This document shows, piece after piece, positions 35,465 to 44,258 of a stretch of DNA of 64,000 bases (the stretch's first letter is position 1; every line of letters starts with the position of its first letter). The stretch spans positions 310,001 through 374,000 of the forward strand of contig NZ_JARACO010000001.1 in assembly GCF_028765575.1 (NCBI RefSeq), read 5' to 3'. The stretch comes from Aliivibrio sp. S3MY1. Its GTDB lineage: Bacteria > Pseudomonadota > Gammaproteobacteria > Enterobacterales > Vibrionaceae. Below the pieces are notes generated by a model. The model made no database searches. It was given only the letters and a program-made list of their open reading frames with translations, and was not told the origin of the DNA. The translations under genes and the position numbers were made by a program.

Positions 35465-36892
35465 ATGACTTATACCGTAGAAAAAATCGGCGGTACTTCT
35501 ATGACTGCGTTTGACGCCGTTTTAGACAACATATTTCTTCGCCCTCAGAATCCATATAATCGCGTTTTTGTGGTCTCTGCCTATGGTGGCATTACCGATT
35601 CATTACTTGAGTGCAAAAAAACAGGTAAACCTGGTGTTTATAAGCTGATCGCTAAGCGCGACGACAGCTGGGATGAAGCATTGGAGTATGTGAAAAATCG
35701 TATGCTATTAACCAATGAACATCTATTTATTGATCCGCTAAATCGTTTAAGAGCTGATAAATTCATTTGCTCACGAATTGATGAAGCTAAAACTTGTATT
35801 TCTAATATTCTTGAAACCTGTCAATACGGTCAGTTTTCATTGCGTCGTTATTTACCTCAAGTGCGTGAATTTCTATCTTCTATTGGTGAAGCTCACAGTG
35901 CCTTTAACACGGCGTTAAAGCTAAAAACCGTTGGCATTAACGCCAAGTTTGTCGATCTCTCTGGTTGGGATAACCAAACTCCGAGAACATTAGATGAAAC
36001 TATTACTGATGTATTTAAAGACATAGATATCACCACAGAGCTGCCGATTGTTACTGGCTATGCCTATTGCAAAGAAGGCTTAATGGGCACATACGATCGT
36101 GGTTACAGTGAAATGACCTTTAGTCGTATCGCCTCACTTACCAATGCTGATTTAGCCATTATTCATAAAGAATATCACTTAAGCTCAGCCGATCCGCGTG
36201 TTGTAGGCACAGATAAGGTATTCCCGATTGGTCGCACCAATTACGATGTTGCTGATCAATTAGCAAACTTAGGAATGGAAGCGATTCACCCTAATGCAGC
36301 GGCAGGGCTTCGCGAAAGCAATATTGAAATCCAGATTAAAAACACTTTTGAGCCAGAACACAAAGGCACATTAATCTCATCAGATTACCAGCCAGAAACC
36401 AACAAAGTCGAGATCATTGCAGGTAAAGAAAAAGTGTTTGCCCTACATCTGTTTGATCAAGCAATGGTAGGCCAAGTGGATAACGTTGGCTATGAGTTAA
36501 TGGAAATTATCTCAGACGCACAAGTGAGTTTAATTGGTAAAGAAATGAATGCTAATTCAATTACTTATTACCTTGGCGGTAGCACTGAAAATCTCAATAA
36601 ACTGTTATACAAAGCAGAAAAACGCTATCCAAACGCCTCTATTAAAGGTCGTATGGTGGCATTAATTTCGGTGATTGGCTCTCAGATTGATACTAACAAA
36701 GCACTAGCAAAAGGGGTTTTATCATTGATGAATAATGACGTCACCCCTGTTGCTCTGCATGCGTCTATGCGTAACGTAAACGTGCAATTTGTAGTAAGCG
36801 ATCAAGACTATCAAAACGCTATTCGAGCGCTGCACCACGAATTTTGTGAAGATATAGCCACCACACAAGTAAAAACTGAACAGGTCGCTTAG
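35465..36892 (+). CDS. ectoine-linked aspartate kinase (Ask_ect)
   Basis: A 475-residue aspartokinase. The kinase domain begins VEKIGGTSMTAFDAVL. Substrate-binding GYAYCKEGLMGTYDRGYSEM follows, then two ACT-type domains (about 325-465). Length and the atypical start (KIGGTS rather than KFGGTS) fit the dedicated aspartokinases that sit after ectABC and escape lysine/threonine feedback. It feeds aspartyl phosphate to the pathway. It has its own ribosome site AAGGA, 102 bp after ectC. Confidence 0.92.
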   Translation: MTYTVEKIGGTSMTAFDAVLDNIFLRPQNPYNRVFVVSAYGGITDSLLECKKTGKPGVYKLIAKRDDSWDEALEYVKNRMLLTNEHLFIDPLNRLRADKFICSRIDEAKTCISNILETCQYGQFSLRRYLPQVREFLSSIGEAHSAFNTALKLKTVGINAKFVDLSGWDNQTPRTLDETITDVFKDIDITTELPIVTGYAYCKEGLMGTYDRGYSEMTFSRIASLTNADLAIIHKEYHLSSADPRVVGTDKVFPIGRTNYDVADQLANLGMEAIHPNAAAGLRESNIEIQIKNTFEPEHKGTLISSDYQPETNKVEIIAGKEKVFALHLFDQAMVGQVDNVGYELMEIISDAQVSLIGKEMNANSITYYLGGSTENLNKLLYKAEKRYPNASIKGRMVALISVIGSQIDTNKALAKGVLSLMNNDVTPVALHASMRNVNVQFVVSDQDYQNAIRALHHEFCEDIATTQVKTEQVA

Positions 36893-36907
36893 TTCCGTTT
36901 TACAGTG

Positions 36908-36952
36908 TAAATAAACCGTTAGTTCATTAATAATGAGCTGGCGGTTTTTTTT
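36908..36952 (+). terminator. terminator after the ectoine operon
   Basis: AACCG..TTCATTA/AATGAG..CGGTT forms a long imperfect stem followed by eight T. It overlaps the last codons of the convergent LysR gene (stop at 36927). Confidence 0.75.
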
Positions 36953-37826
36953 GGCTAATCGTTTGTAAAGAGGACAATAACTCTTCTAATACAGGGCCAA
37001 AAACATGACTACGCGACACCAAGCAACCCATAGGGGTAAGCCAACCATCAAATTCATGTGCAATCGGCAGTGCCACAAGTTTATTCTGCTCTAGTAAGCT
37101 TGCAACACTATGCTCTGGTACTATCGTCCAACCCACTCCTTTACAAGCAAGATCCATCAAGGTTTGATGCGTATTGGCGTACCACAACTTTGAGCTTATC
37201 CCATAACTGAACCACAATTCTTTTCGTTTTGAGCTACGATGTACTAATTGTCTGTGCCCTTTCAATGCTGCATCATTCACGACAGGCAAACTGGCTAACT
37301 CATGCTCTGGAGACACAACCGTCAAAAAACGCACATGACCTAGAGTAAAGAAATCCATGTCTACTTTTAGCTCACCATCTGCATAGACAATCCCAACTTG
37401 GGCTTTGCCTTTTTTTACTAACTCTTCAACATCAAAAGTTGAGGTTGTGATGATCTCAAAATCCGTCACAGGAAACTTATCTGCCAATGCTGCCAATATT
37501 TGTAATACATCGTCATTCATTAAGCTCTCATCAATGGCAATGACTAACTCATATTCGTGCTCTCTTTCTAGCGACTCTACTTTTTGATCAAAGTACTTTT
37601 GTTGATGCAAAATAGATTGAGCAATCGGCAATAACGCTCTGCCTTTCTCTGTCAGCACTGGTGTGTTCTTCTCTCGAGTAAACAGTTCTTGGTTAATGGC
37701 GATCTCTAAATTGGCAATGGCCTGACTCACACCTGATTGAGCGCGCTTTAACTGACGAGCTGCGGCAGAGAATGAACCGCACTCACACACGGTGACAAAG
37801 ATTTTTAATTGCTCAAAACTGTACAT
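36927..37826 (-). CDS. LysR-family regulator of the PACE efflux gene
   Basis: The 299-residue protein has FEQLKIFVTVCECGSFSAAA and RQLKRAQSGVSQAIANLEIA, a standard LysR helix-turn-helix, and a full effector domain. It is divergent from a PACE efflux gene, the arrangement known for AceR/AceI. A perfect palindrome in the 139-bp gap is its likely binding site. It is not obviously tied to the ectoine operon on its other side. Confidence 0.87.
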   Translation of the reverse strand: MYSFEQLKIFVTVCECGSFSAAARQLKRAQSGVSQAIANLEIAINQELFTREKNTPVLTEKGRALLPIAQSILHQQKYFDQKVESLEREHEYELVIAIDESLMNDDVLQILAALADKFPVTDFEIITTSTFDVEELVKKGKAQVGIVYADGELKVDMDFFTLGHVRFLTVVSPEHELASLPVVNDAALKGHRQLVHRSSKRKELWFSYGISSKLWYANTHQTLMDLACKGVGWTIVPEHSVASLLEQNKLVALPIAHEFDGWLTPMGCLVSRSHVFGPVLEELLSSLQTISQKKPPAHY

Positions 37827-37858
37827 GGCATTAGCTCAATAAATAATTTAAGGAACCA

Positions 37859-37881
37859 AGCTATCACAACTCGTGATAGCT
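37859..37881. promoter_or_regulatory. palindromic LysR operator candidate
   Basis: AGCTATCAC-AACTC-GTGATAGCT is a perfect 9-bp inverted repeat with a five-base centre, containing the T-N11-A core of LysR boxes. It lies between the divergent LysR and PACE genes. Confidence 0.6.
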
Positions 37882-37965
37882 GTTAACTTTATCTCTTTTA
37901 TTTGCTCTCTATAATCGCTGATTCATTATTTTTAAATGTATCAATAATTATTAAGAGTCATCGCT

Positions 37966-38403
37966 ATGAAAACCACTGAACGTATTTTCCACGCTGTATT
38001 ATTTGAGGTATTGGCGGTATCACTGTCTATTCTTGGGTTAGCTATCTTTACTAATCACGACGTTACCGACCTATCAGGAACCATGATAGTCGTTGCCACT
38101 ATCGCGATGATCTGGAACTTTATTTATAATTGGATTTTCGATCAATTCTTCACTGGCGAGAAAACACAACGCACCCTTTCATTACGCATCTTCCACGTTG
38201 TATTGTTTGAATTAGGATTATTGTTCGCAACTGTACCTGTGATGGCTTACTTATTAAACGTAGGCATTTGGGAAGCCTTTATAATGGATATTGGCGTGAC
38301 TATCTTTATCACCATTTACGCATTCACCTTTAACTGGGTATACGATAATGTACGAGCAGTATTGCTAAAAAGAATGGCAAGGGATGAGTCAGTCACCGCG
38401 TGA
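37966..38403 (+). CDS. PACE-family efflux transporter
   Basis: The 145-residue protein consists of two tandem bacterial transmembrane pair domains: ERIFHAVLFEVLAVSLSILG...WNFIYNWIFDQ and LRIFHVVLFELGLLFATVPV...FTFNWVYDN. This is the exact duplication expected for PACE proteins such as AceI, which export chlorhexidine, acriflavine or natural polyamines. The conserved Glu in the first helix (FHAVLFE) is present. Confidence 0.92.
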   Translation: MKTTERIFHAVLFEVLAVSLSILGLAIFTNHDVTDLSGTMIVVATIAMIWNFIYNWIFDQFFTGEKTQRTLSLRIFHVVLFELGLLFATVPVMAYLLNVGIWEAFIMDIGVTIFITIYAFTFNWVYDNVRAVLLKRMARDESVTA

Positions 38404-38436
38404 TAAATTCGATGTGATATAGAGAGCTAGATAGTA

Positions 38437-38472
38437 AACAACCCGCTGATTGGCGGGTTGTTTGTTTTTTAA
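38437..38472 (+). terminator. terminator after the PACE gene
   Basis: AACAACCCGC/GCGGGTTGTT with loop TGATTG is followed by TGTTTTTTAA. Confidence 0.9.
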
Positions 38473-38498
38473 TACTCGGTATCTGAACTGAATAATTT

Positions 38499-38837
38499 TC
38501 AATCCATTCGGGTAATAAAGGTTTGCTCGTCATCCACAAAAGCCACAAAGCCACCATGATAGATAAATACTCGACCACGCCCCTCAACTAAGCAAGCAAG
38601 CTGTGGAAGTAAATCTTCTTCGTTATCCTGACTTTGAAATGTGCCAGTATCAGTAATTACACCACGGAATGTAGGTAAATACCCATAAGTGCGCTTAGCT
38701 TGATCAATCAGGCTCAATTCACTACTAATAGAGAAGCAAGATGGAATCGCACCGGCTTCTTCGATAAACATGGGTTTCAGTTCTTCAAAAGCAGTAATCA
38801 CTAACCAGTCGATGTCGTTAACATGATGGATAAACAT
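38499..38837 (-). CDS. hypothetical protein, 112 aa
   Basis: A soluble 112-residue protein, MFIHHVNDIDWLVITAFEEL..., with a middle segment KRTYGYLPTFRGVITDTGTF and a hydrophobic closing strand RVFIYHGGFVAFVDDEQTFI. It has no signal or membrane segment and an acidic overall character. GAG lies seven bases before the ATG. I recognise no family. It precedes nothing in an obvious operon; the HAD gene is 130 bp upstream. Confidence 0.6.
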   Translation of the reverse strand: MFIHHVNDIDWLVITAFEELKPMFIEEAGAIPSCFSISSELSLIDQAKRTYGYLPTFRGVITDTGTFQSQDNEEDLLPQLACLVEGRGRVFIYHGGFVAFVDDEQTFITRMD

Positions 38838-38967
38838 AAAGTTTCTCGGTTATTCTGGTGTGAGGATTTTATCACTATTAAGGAAGAACCTAGTAGAAAT
38901 TTAGTGGCTAAATTATTTCCGGACATTCATTAGGCCAACTTATGGCATTCTATTCAAATTCTAATTT

Positions 38968-39765
38968 TTATAGTACTTGCTCTTTAATCACCGTAAACAC
39001 GCCTGCGTCTTTGTTACTTGGTGCCATAAAGCGGGCCGTCTCTTTTACTTGCTGATGCGCATTTTCCATCGCATAAGAATAATAACTCTCTTGCAGCATT
39101 TCTAAATCATTTAGGTAATCACCAAAGCTCATTGTCTCTTCAAAACTAAAACCAAGTGTATTTTGTAAATGTTTAATCGCAGCACCTTTTGAGGCTTCTG
39201 CATTCATTATATCTAACCAAATTTTAGCACTCACCACCACTTGGTGAGTCTCTCCAAATTTAGCGTTAATAGTAGGATAAACATGTTCTTCTGTGCCATC
39301 AAAATGACAAATTGCTACTTTGATAAACTCGTCATCAACCGCAAGAAGATCGTCTACATACTGACAACGTTGGTAGTATTTTGAAAACTCAGCCAACGCT
39401 TTTGGATCTTGGGTTTCGATGTAGGCTGAGTTTTTTCCACAAAGTACAATCTGCGTACCTTCGATTGAACGCGCTGTTTGAATGATGTTAATTATCAACG
39501 GTGTGTCCATCGAGCAACTGTATAGCTCTTTACCTTGATGCATCACTAGCGTGCCATTCTCTGCAATAAACATCATGCGATCTTTCACTGGCTCAAAGGT
39601 TTCTAATAAGCTGTAGTATTGACGTCCAGACGCTGCGGCAAACATGATGCCTTTGTCTTCTAATTGCTGATAAAGATCGAAAAAACTTGGGTCTAATTGG
39701 CTCTGTTCATTAAGTAGCGTGCCATCCATATCGGCAGCAATAAATTTTACGTTGTGTTTTTGCAT
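38968..39765 (-). CDS. Cof-type HAD-IIB sugar-phosphate phosphatase
   Basis: The 265-residue protein has HAD motif I KFIAADMDGTLLN, motif II AAASGR and, late, SFGDYLNDLEML (motif IV). A Lys in ASKGAAI serves as motif III. An alpha/beta cap lies between. It belongs to the Cof/YbiV/SupH group acting on sugar phosphates or flavin precursors. Cytoplasmic. Confidence 0.9.
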   Translation of the reverse strand: MQKHNVKFIAADMDGTLLNEQSQLDPSFFDLYQQLEDKGIMFAAASGRQYYSLLETFEPVKDRMMFIAENGTLVMHQGKELYSCSMDTPLIINIIQTARSIEGTQIVLCGKNSAYIETQDPKALAEFSKYYQRCQYVDDLLAVDDEFIKVAICHFDGTEEHVYPTINAKFGETHQVVVSAKIWLDIMNAEASKGAAIKHLQNTLGFSFEETMSFGDYLNDLEMLQESYYSYAMENAHQQVKETARFMAPSNKDAGVFTVIKEQVL

Positions 39766-39848
39766 TGATTAATACTCAGAATAAATTGAAGGCGCTGAGG
39801 CGTCGATAATGACAAAAGAGTATATACCTTAGCATTATGGGAACCGAA

Positions 39849-40100
39849 CTACTCTAGTTCAAAATGAGAGGTTAATATCACTCTTTTTGTAAATAAAAAA
39901 GGATCCACGAAAGCCCCTTTTAGTTTAATCACTCGCTCTGCGAAACACCCAGAGAATGGCGCAATAATACGAATATAAGAAAGGTTCACTTCAGCAATTC
40001 GTAGCTGGGCTTGAGGAGACGTTTTTGTGATGGCTTCATCATTGCAACCTACAAGTAGAGCAGCACTAATCAAAGAAGCAAGAAGAGTTTTAGATTTCAT
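39849..40100 (-). pseudogene. efflux-pump membrane fusion protein with deleted centre and end
   Basis: The start encodes a lipoprotein signal, MKSKTLLASLISAALLVGC followed by NDEAITKTSP, as in RND adaptor proteins. It then jumps to AQLRIAEVNLSYIRIIAPFS and GCFAERVIKLKGAFVDP, the lipoyl/hairpin exit segment (L.YT.I.APF.G). In complete proteins about 120-150 residues separate the two. After VDP the frame runs into non-homologous FLFTKRVILTSHFELE and stops. The beta-barrel domain is missing and no RND pump gene follows. A perfect inverted repeat overlaps its start region. Confidence 0.75.
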
Positions 40101-40108
40101 AAAATAAC

Positions 40109-40148
40109 CATTTAACTGTCGGATTCTGCATATTCTGACAGTTAAATG
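40109..40148. promoter_or_regulatory. 12-bp perfect inverted repeat, probable operator
   Basis: CATTTAACTGTC (40109-40120) and GACAGTTAAATG (40137-40148) are exact complements around 16 bases that themselves contain ATTCTG twice. The repeat ends eight bases from the start codon of the broken adaptor gene. It looks like a repressor operator of TetR or similar type. No such regulator gene is nearby. Confidence 0.6.
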
Positions 40149-40265
40149 ATTGAAATTATTAATGTTAAATCGCAGAGGTTGTTACTGACGTATCTCTAAT
40201 CTACGTTGAGTCAAACTTAAAAACACTTTATAACTAACCCATTGATAGATAATGAATTAAATCGC

Positions 40266-41228
40266 TTACAAATTTACATTGGCTTGGAATGTCCATGCCA
40301 CAAAACGACTTATTTTCTGGCCTTGAGCCATATCAACCGTCTTAATAGTTTTAACACCTAATCGTGCCAGCTCTTGATGTAAAGCTTCTACATTTTCTTT
40401 CTTAGAAATCAATGTCGTAAACCATTGAACTTGCAGCGCAAATTCACAGCTTTCTTTTGCCATTTTAGTAATGAATGCTAATTCACCACCTTCACACCAA
40501 AGCTCTGCTTTTTGGCCACCGAAGTTCAGTTTTTTCACGCCTTTTAATTCATTGTAAGCGTGACCTTTCTTCGATTTGTTTGTCGCTAGATTCTGTTGTT
40601 TACGCTCAGATCCTGCTGTTGCTTCTGCTTCTGATGCATGGAACGGAGGGTTACACATAGTGAACGCAAATTCATCTTGTGGCTTGATAACACCTCTAAA
40701 GATATTCTCTTCATTTTTTTGCTGGCGACACTCAATACCCTTCTTCAGGCTTGGGTTGTTGTTCGCAATGAACGATGCCATTTTTAGTGCTTGAACATCA
40801 ATATCAGAACCAACAAAGTTCCATTTGTACTCACGGTGACCAATGATAGGGTACACGCAGTTAGCACCAACACCGATGTCTAAACCACGAACATTTTTAC
40901 CTGTTGGTATCTCACCGTCATTTGTGATTGCAAGTAAATCAGCAATGTTATGAATGTAATCCGCACGACCAGGAATTGGTGGACATAGATAACCTTCTGG
41001 AATATCCCAAAATGGAACATCATAGAAATGCGCTAACAGTGCTTTGTTCAATGCTTTAACAGCAAGAGGATCTGAAAAGTTGATTGATTCATTACCATAT
41101 TGATTCGTTTCAACAAATGCTTTCAGTTCAGGAGATGTTGCAATCAACGCAGGAAAATCATAATTAGCATTATGTTTATTACGAGGATGCATCGGTGTTT
41201 TTGTAGGAGCAAATTTAGAATGAGTCAT
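40266..41228 (-). CDS. rlmF: 23S rRNA (adenine(1618)-N6)-methyltransferase
   Basis: A 320-residue SAM methyltransferase with [19 protein letters not shown] (SAM loop) and the N6-adenine catalytic motif [15 protein letters not shown]. The N-terminus [13 protein letters not shown] and the interval [20 protein letters not shown] are typical of RlmF/YbiN. It modifies A1618 of 23S rRNA. The E. coli protein is 308 residues. Confidence 0.94.
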   Translation of the reverse strand: MTHSKFAPTKTPMHPRNKHNANYDFPALIATSPELKAFVETNQYGNESINFSDPLAVKALNKALLAHFYDVPFWDIPEGYLCPPIPGRADYIHNIADLLAITNDGEIPTGKNVRGLDIGVGANCVYPIIGHREYKWNFVGSDIDVQALKMASFIANNNPSLKKGIECRQQKNEENIFRGVIKPQDEFAFTMCNPPFHASEAEATAGSERKQQNLATNKSKKGHAYNELKGVKKLNFGGQKAELWCEGGELAFITKMAKESCEFALQVQWFTTLISKKENVEALHQELARLGVKTIKTVDMAQGQKISRFVAWTFQANVNL

Positions 41229-41373
41229 GTAAGTTTACTGATAATGAATAATAGCGGACATCATAGCTGATGTATGAATGAATTACTTAAAAAAAATAGC
41301 CATGCTCTTATCGATATCATGGCTATTTATATTTCAACACATACTTGTGTTTTTAGTCTGAAATGAAAAGTTA

Positions 41374-41730
41374 TTAGAACGCTTGTGGTGCGAACCCTGT
41401 CATTTCTTTAAGTCCTAGCTCTTTACCAAGCGCAGTCATTGGGTGCACAACAACTAAACCGCGAACTGATTTTTTCAGTTTACCCATATCAGCTTGTTCT
41501 GCTTTAGTAATTGCACGCTTGAACTCAAGGTTGCGAACTTCTGTTCCCTTATTACCTGTTTCAAACTGCTTTTTACCATTTAATTTTGCTACTTTCTTTT
41601 CTAGCGTTTGGATTTCATGCAAAAACTGTTTAACGACAGGTTGATCGTCACGCTTTCGTGCAGCATCTAAACGGTGCTTACAACGATCTAAACGGTTATG
41701 AATTTTTTGCAGTTCTTCTTTTACACTCAT
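41374..41730 (-). CDS. yibL: ribosome-associated protein YibL
   Basis: The 118-residue protein ends KRAITKAEQADMGKLKKSVR, then GLVVVHPMTALGKELGLKEM and TGF, nearly identical to the end of E. coli YibL. The N-terminal half is a coiled coil. It associates with ribosomes; its role is not settled. ATG 41730 is chosen because upstream residues in the longer frame have no counterpart in YibL. It is divergent from arfB. Confidence 0.9.
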   Translation of the reverse strand: MSVKEELQKIHNRLDRCKHRLDAARKRDDQPVVKQFLHEIQTLEKKVAKLNGKKQFETGNKGTEVRNLEFKRAITKAEQADMGKLKKSVRGLVVVHPMTALGKELGLKEMTGFAPQAF

Positions 41731-41816
41731 GAAATTACCTTTGTATTGAAAATGGTGCGTATCGACGCTACCTGATAGTATAACCTCTATTAGAACAACG
41801 ATCATAGGTTTATTAC

Positions 41817-42230
41817 ATGTTAACCATTTCAAACCAAGTCGAATTAGCCGATTGGGAAATAGAGCTAACTGCAATTCGGGCACAAGGTGCGGGTGGACAA
41901 AATGTGAATAAGGTCTCAAGTGCCATTCACTTACGCTTTGATATTGCACGATCGACGTTACCTGCCTTCTATAAGGAGCGACTATTAAAAATGAAAGATA
42001 GTCGTATCACTAAAGAAGGGGTAATAGTAATTAAAGCGCAGCAGTTTAGAACTCAAGAAAAAAATCGTGATAATGCACTTGAACGCTTAAAAGAATTAAT
42101 TCAATCGGCAGCAGAGACGCAAAAAGCACGCAGAGAAACAAAACCAACACGCAGCTCTCAACGCAAACGAGTTGATAACAAAACACAACGCGGCCAAACT
42201 AAAAGTATGAGAAAAAAGGTAGATTACTAA
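41817..42230 (+). CDS. arfB: alternative ribosome-rescue factor B
   Basis: A 137-residue release-factor-like hydrolase with the catalytic GGQ in RAQGAGGQNVNKVSSAIHLR and the basic tail KRVDNKTQRGQTKSMRKKVD that enters the mRNA channel. It frees peptidyl-tRNA on stalled ribosomes. The stop TAA shares its last base with the ATG of the next gene, so arfB and the helicase gene are coupled. Confidence 0.94.
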   Translation: MLTISNQVELADWEIELTAIRAQGAGGQNVNKVSSAIHLRFDIARSTLPAFYKERLLKMKDSRITKEGVIVIKAQQFRTQEKNRDNALERLKELIQSAAETQKARRETKPTRSSQRKRVDNKTQRGQTKSMRKKVDY

Positions 42231-44149
42231 TGACATATCAGCAGACATTAAAAGAGGTATTTGGCTTTGATTCTCTTAGAGGCGGCCAACAGCAAGTTAT
42301 CGAGAAAGTGCTTAATGGTCACTCGTCTGCTGCTATTTTTCCTACCGGTTCTGGTAAATCATTATGTTATCAGCTACCTGCATTATTACTCCCTAACCTC
42401 ACGCTTGTTATTTCCCCTTTACTTGCTTTGATGAAAGATCAGATTACTTTTCTTAAAAGCAAAGGCATTTCAGCGGCGTCTATTGACTCTACTCAAACTC
42501 GTGAAGAGACCCAAGCTATCTTACAAGGGGTTAGAAACGGGGAAATTAAGATTTTAATGATCTCGGTAGAGCGCTTGAAGAATGAACGCTTTCGTCAATT
42601 CATTGCTCAAATTAATATCTCTTTATTAGTGGTAGATGAAGCTCACTGTATCTCTGAATGGGGTCATAACTTTAGACCCGATTATCTTAAACTTCCTCAA
42701 GATAGAGAAGCATTAAATATTCCTCACGTTTTACTTCTGACGGCAACAGCAACGCCAGCCGTTATTGAAGACATGAGTAAAAAATTCAACATAGAAAAAG
42801 ACAATATTGTGATTACGGGTTTCTATCGCCCGAACTTAGATATTTCCATTATTCCTGTTGAAGAACAACAAAAGCGCTCAGCTCTTTATGCGACGCTTCA
42901 ACAGAGACCAAATCAACCAAGCATTATTTATGTCACGCTACAACAAACCGCGGAAAACGTGGCGCAATGGTTACAAGGAAATGGTATCCAAGCAAAGGCC
43001 TATCATGCAGGATTAAAGCACGACATCAGAGAGACGATACAGCACCAATTCATGAATGGTGACATTAATTGTATTGTTGCGACGATTGCTTTTGGTATGG
43101 GTGTTGATAAATCAGATATTCGTCAGGTGATCCATTTTGATTTACCTAAATCGATTGAAAACTACTCGCAAGAAATTGGGCGAGCAGGACGAGACGGTTA
43201 TCCTTCTTTTTGTACTGTCCTTGCTAATACTTCTGGTCTGAATGTGTTAGAAAACTTTGTCTATGGAGATACGCCTGATAGAGAAGCGATTCAATATGTA
43301 CTGGATGATATTTATAAATCGTCTGATACATGGGAAACCCAATTACTTCGTTTATCTAAAGACAGTAATGTTCGTCAGTTACCTTTAAAAACATTACTGG
43401 TGTACTTAGAGCTCAAAAAGATCATTCAAGCAAAGTTCAGCTATTACGCGGACTATCGATTCAAAACCTTGGTTCCAATTAATGACATTCTTGCTAAATT
43501 TCAAACAGAACGTCAGCATTTTGTTTCGACTATTTTTCAGTGTTCGCCAAAAGCCAAAACATGGCACACCGTTGATTTTGATGCGCTTTGGATGGGATAT
43601 CAAGGGGAGCGTAAACGCGTAATTGCAGCACTAGATTATTTCCATGAACAAGGTTGGATAGAACTTGAAAGCAAATTAATGACTGAGGTTTATCAAGTAC
43701 TTAATAAAGTAGAAAGTACTCATGTTCTTTCTCAAGAACAACACCAACTGTTTAAAAATAAAGAAGAGAGCGAAATTAAGCGAATTCATGCGATGCTTGA
43801 TTTTTTTGAAACTAAAACATGCTTAAGCCATTCTTTAGCGAATTATTTCGCCGACTTTAATGCACCAAAACAATGTGGCCACTGCTCTGCTTGTCGCTCT
43901 GAAGGTGCTCACTTACCAAGAGATACTGCTCATTTTATTGCTGATGATGAACAGGTAAAACATTGGTGTCAAGAGTTACAAAACAACAGTAAAGAACCAT
44001 TAGCCAATGCCGTTTTCGCTCGATTTTTATGCGGTATTCCAACACCACTGACAACGAAGATAAGAGCGAATAAAATGTCAGGTTATGCAAAGTTTGAGTC
44101 ACAACCATTTTTTGAAGTGCTTGAATTAGTTGGAAAACTGAATGGTTAA
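42230..44149 (+). CDS. RecQ-family ATP-dependent DNA helicase
   Basis: The 639-residue protein has Walker A IFPTGSGKSLCYQLPALLL, the DEAH box in LLVVDEAHCISEWGHNFRPD and motif III LLTATATPAV. Motif VI is in QEIGRAGRDGYPSFC. A C-terminal four-Cys-like patch CGHCSAC (about 545-551) follows, in place of the longer RecQ zinc domain. No HRDC domain is obvious. It unwinds DNA 3' to 5' by family. It is distinct from the housekeeping recQ and overlaps arfB by one base. Confidence 0.9.
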   Translation: MTYQQTLKEVFGFDSLRGGQQQVIEKVLNGHSSAAIFPTGSGKSLCYQLPALLLPNLTLVISPLLALMKDQITFLKSKGISAASIDSTQTREETQAILQGVRNGEIKILMISVERLKNERFRQFIAQINISLLVVDEAHCISEWGHNFRPDYLKLPQDREALNIPHVLLLTATATPAVIEDMSKKFNIEKDNIVITGFYRPNLDISIIPVEEQQKRSALYATLQQRPNQPSIIYVTLQQTAENVAQWLQGNGIQAKAYHAGLKHDIRETIQHQFMNGDINCIVATIAFGMGVDKSDIRQVIHFDLPKSIENYSQEIGRAGRDGYPSFCTVLANTSGLNVLENFVYGDTPDREAIQYVLDDIYKSSDTWETQLLRLSKDSNVRQLPLKTLLVYLELKKIIQAKFSYYADYRFKTLVPINDILAKFQTERQHFVSTIFQCSPKAKTWHTVDFDALWMGYQGERKRVIAALDYFHEQGWIELESKLMTEVYQVLNKVESTHVLSQEQHQLFKNKEESEIKRIHAMLDFFETKTCLSHSLANYFADFNAPKQCGHCSACRSEGAHLPRDTAHFIADDEQVKHWCQELQNNSKEPLANAVFARFLCGIPTPLTTKIRANKMSGYAKFESQPFFEVLELVGKLNG

Positions 44150-44258
44150 GTTTATAAATTGTGAGTCTGTTTGCACTTACAACACATAATATAAACCCCA
44201 TACGTTATAAGTGATAATATTCTCTTCAATAAACTATAAAAGTTTCTTTGGAGAGAAT

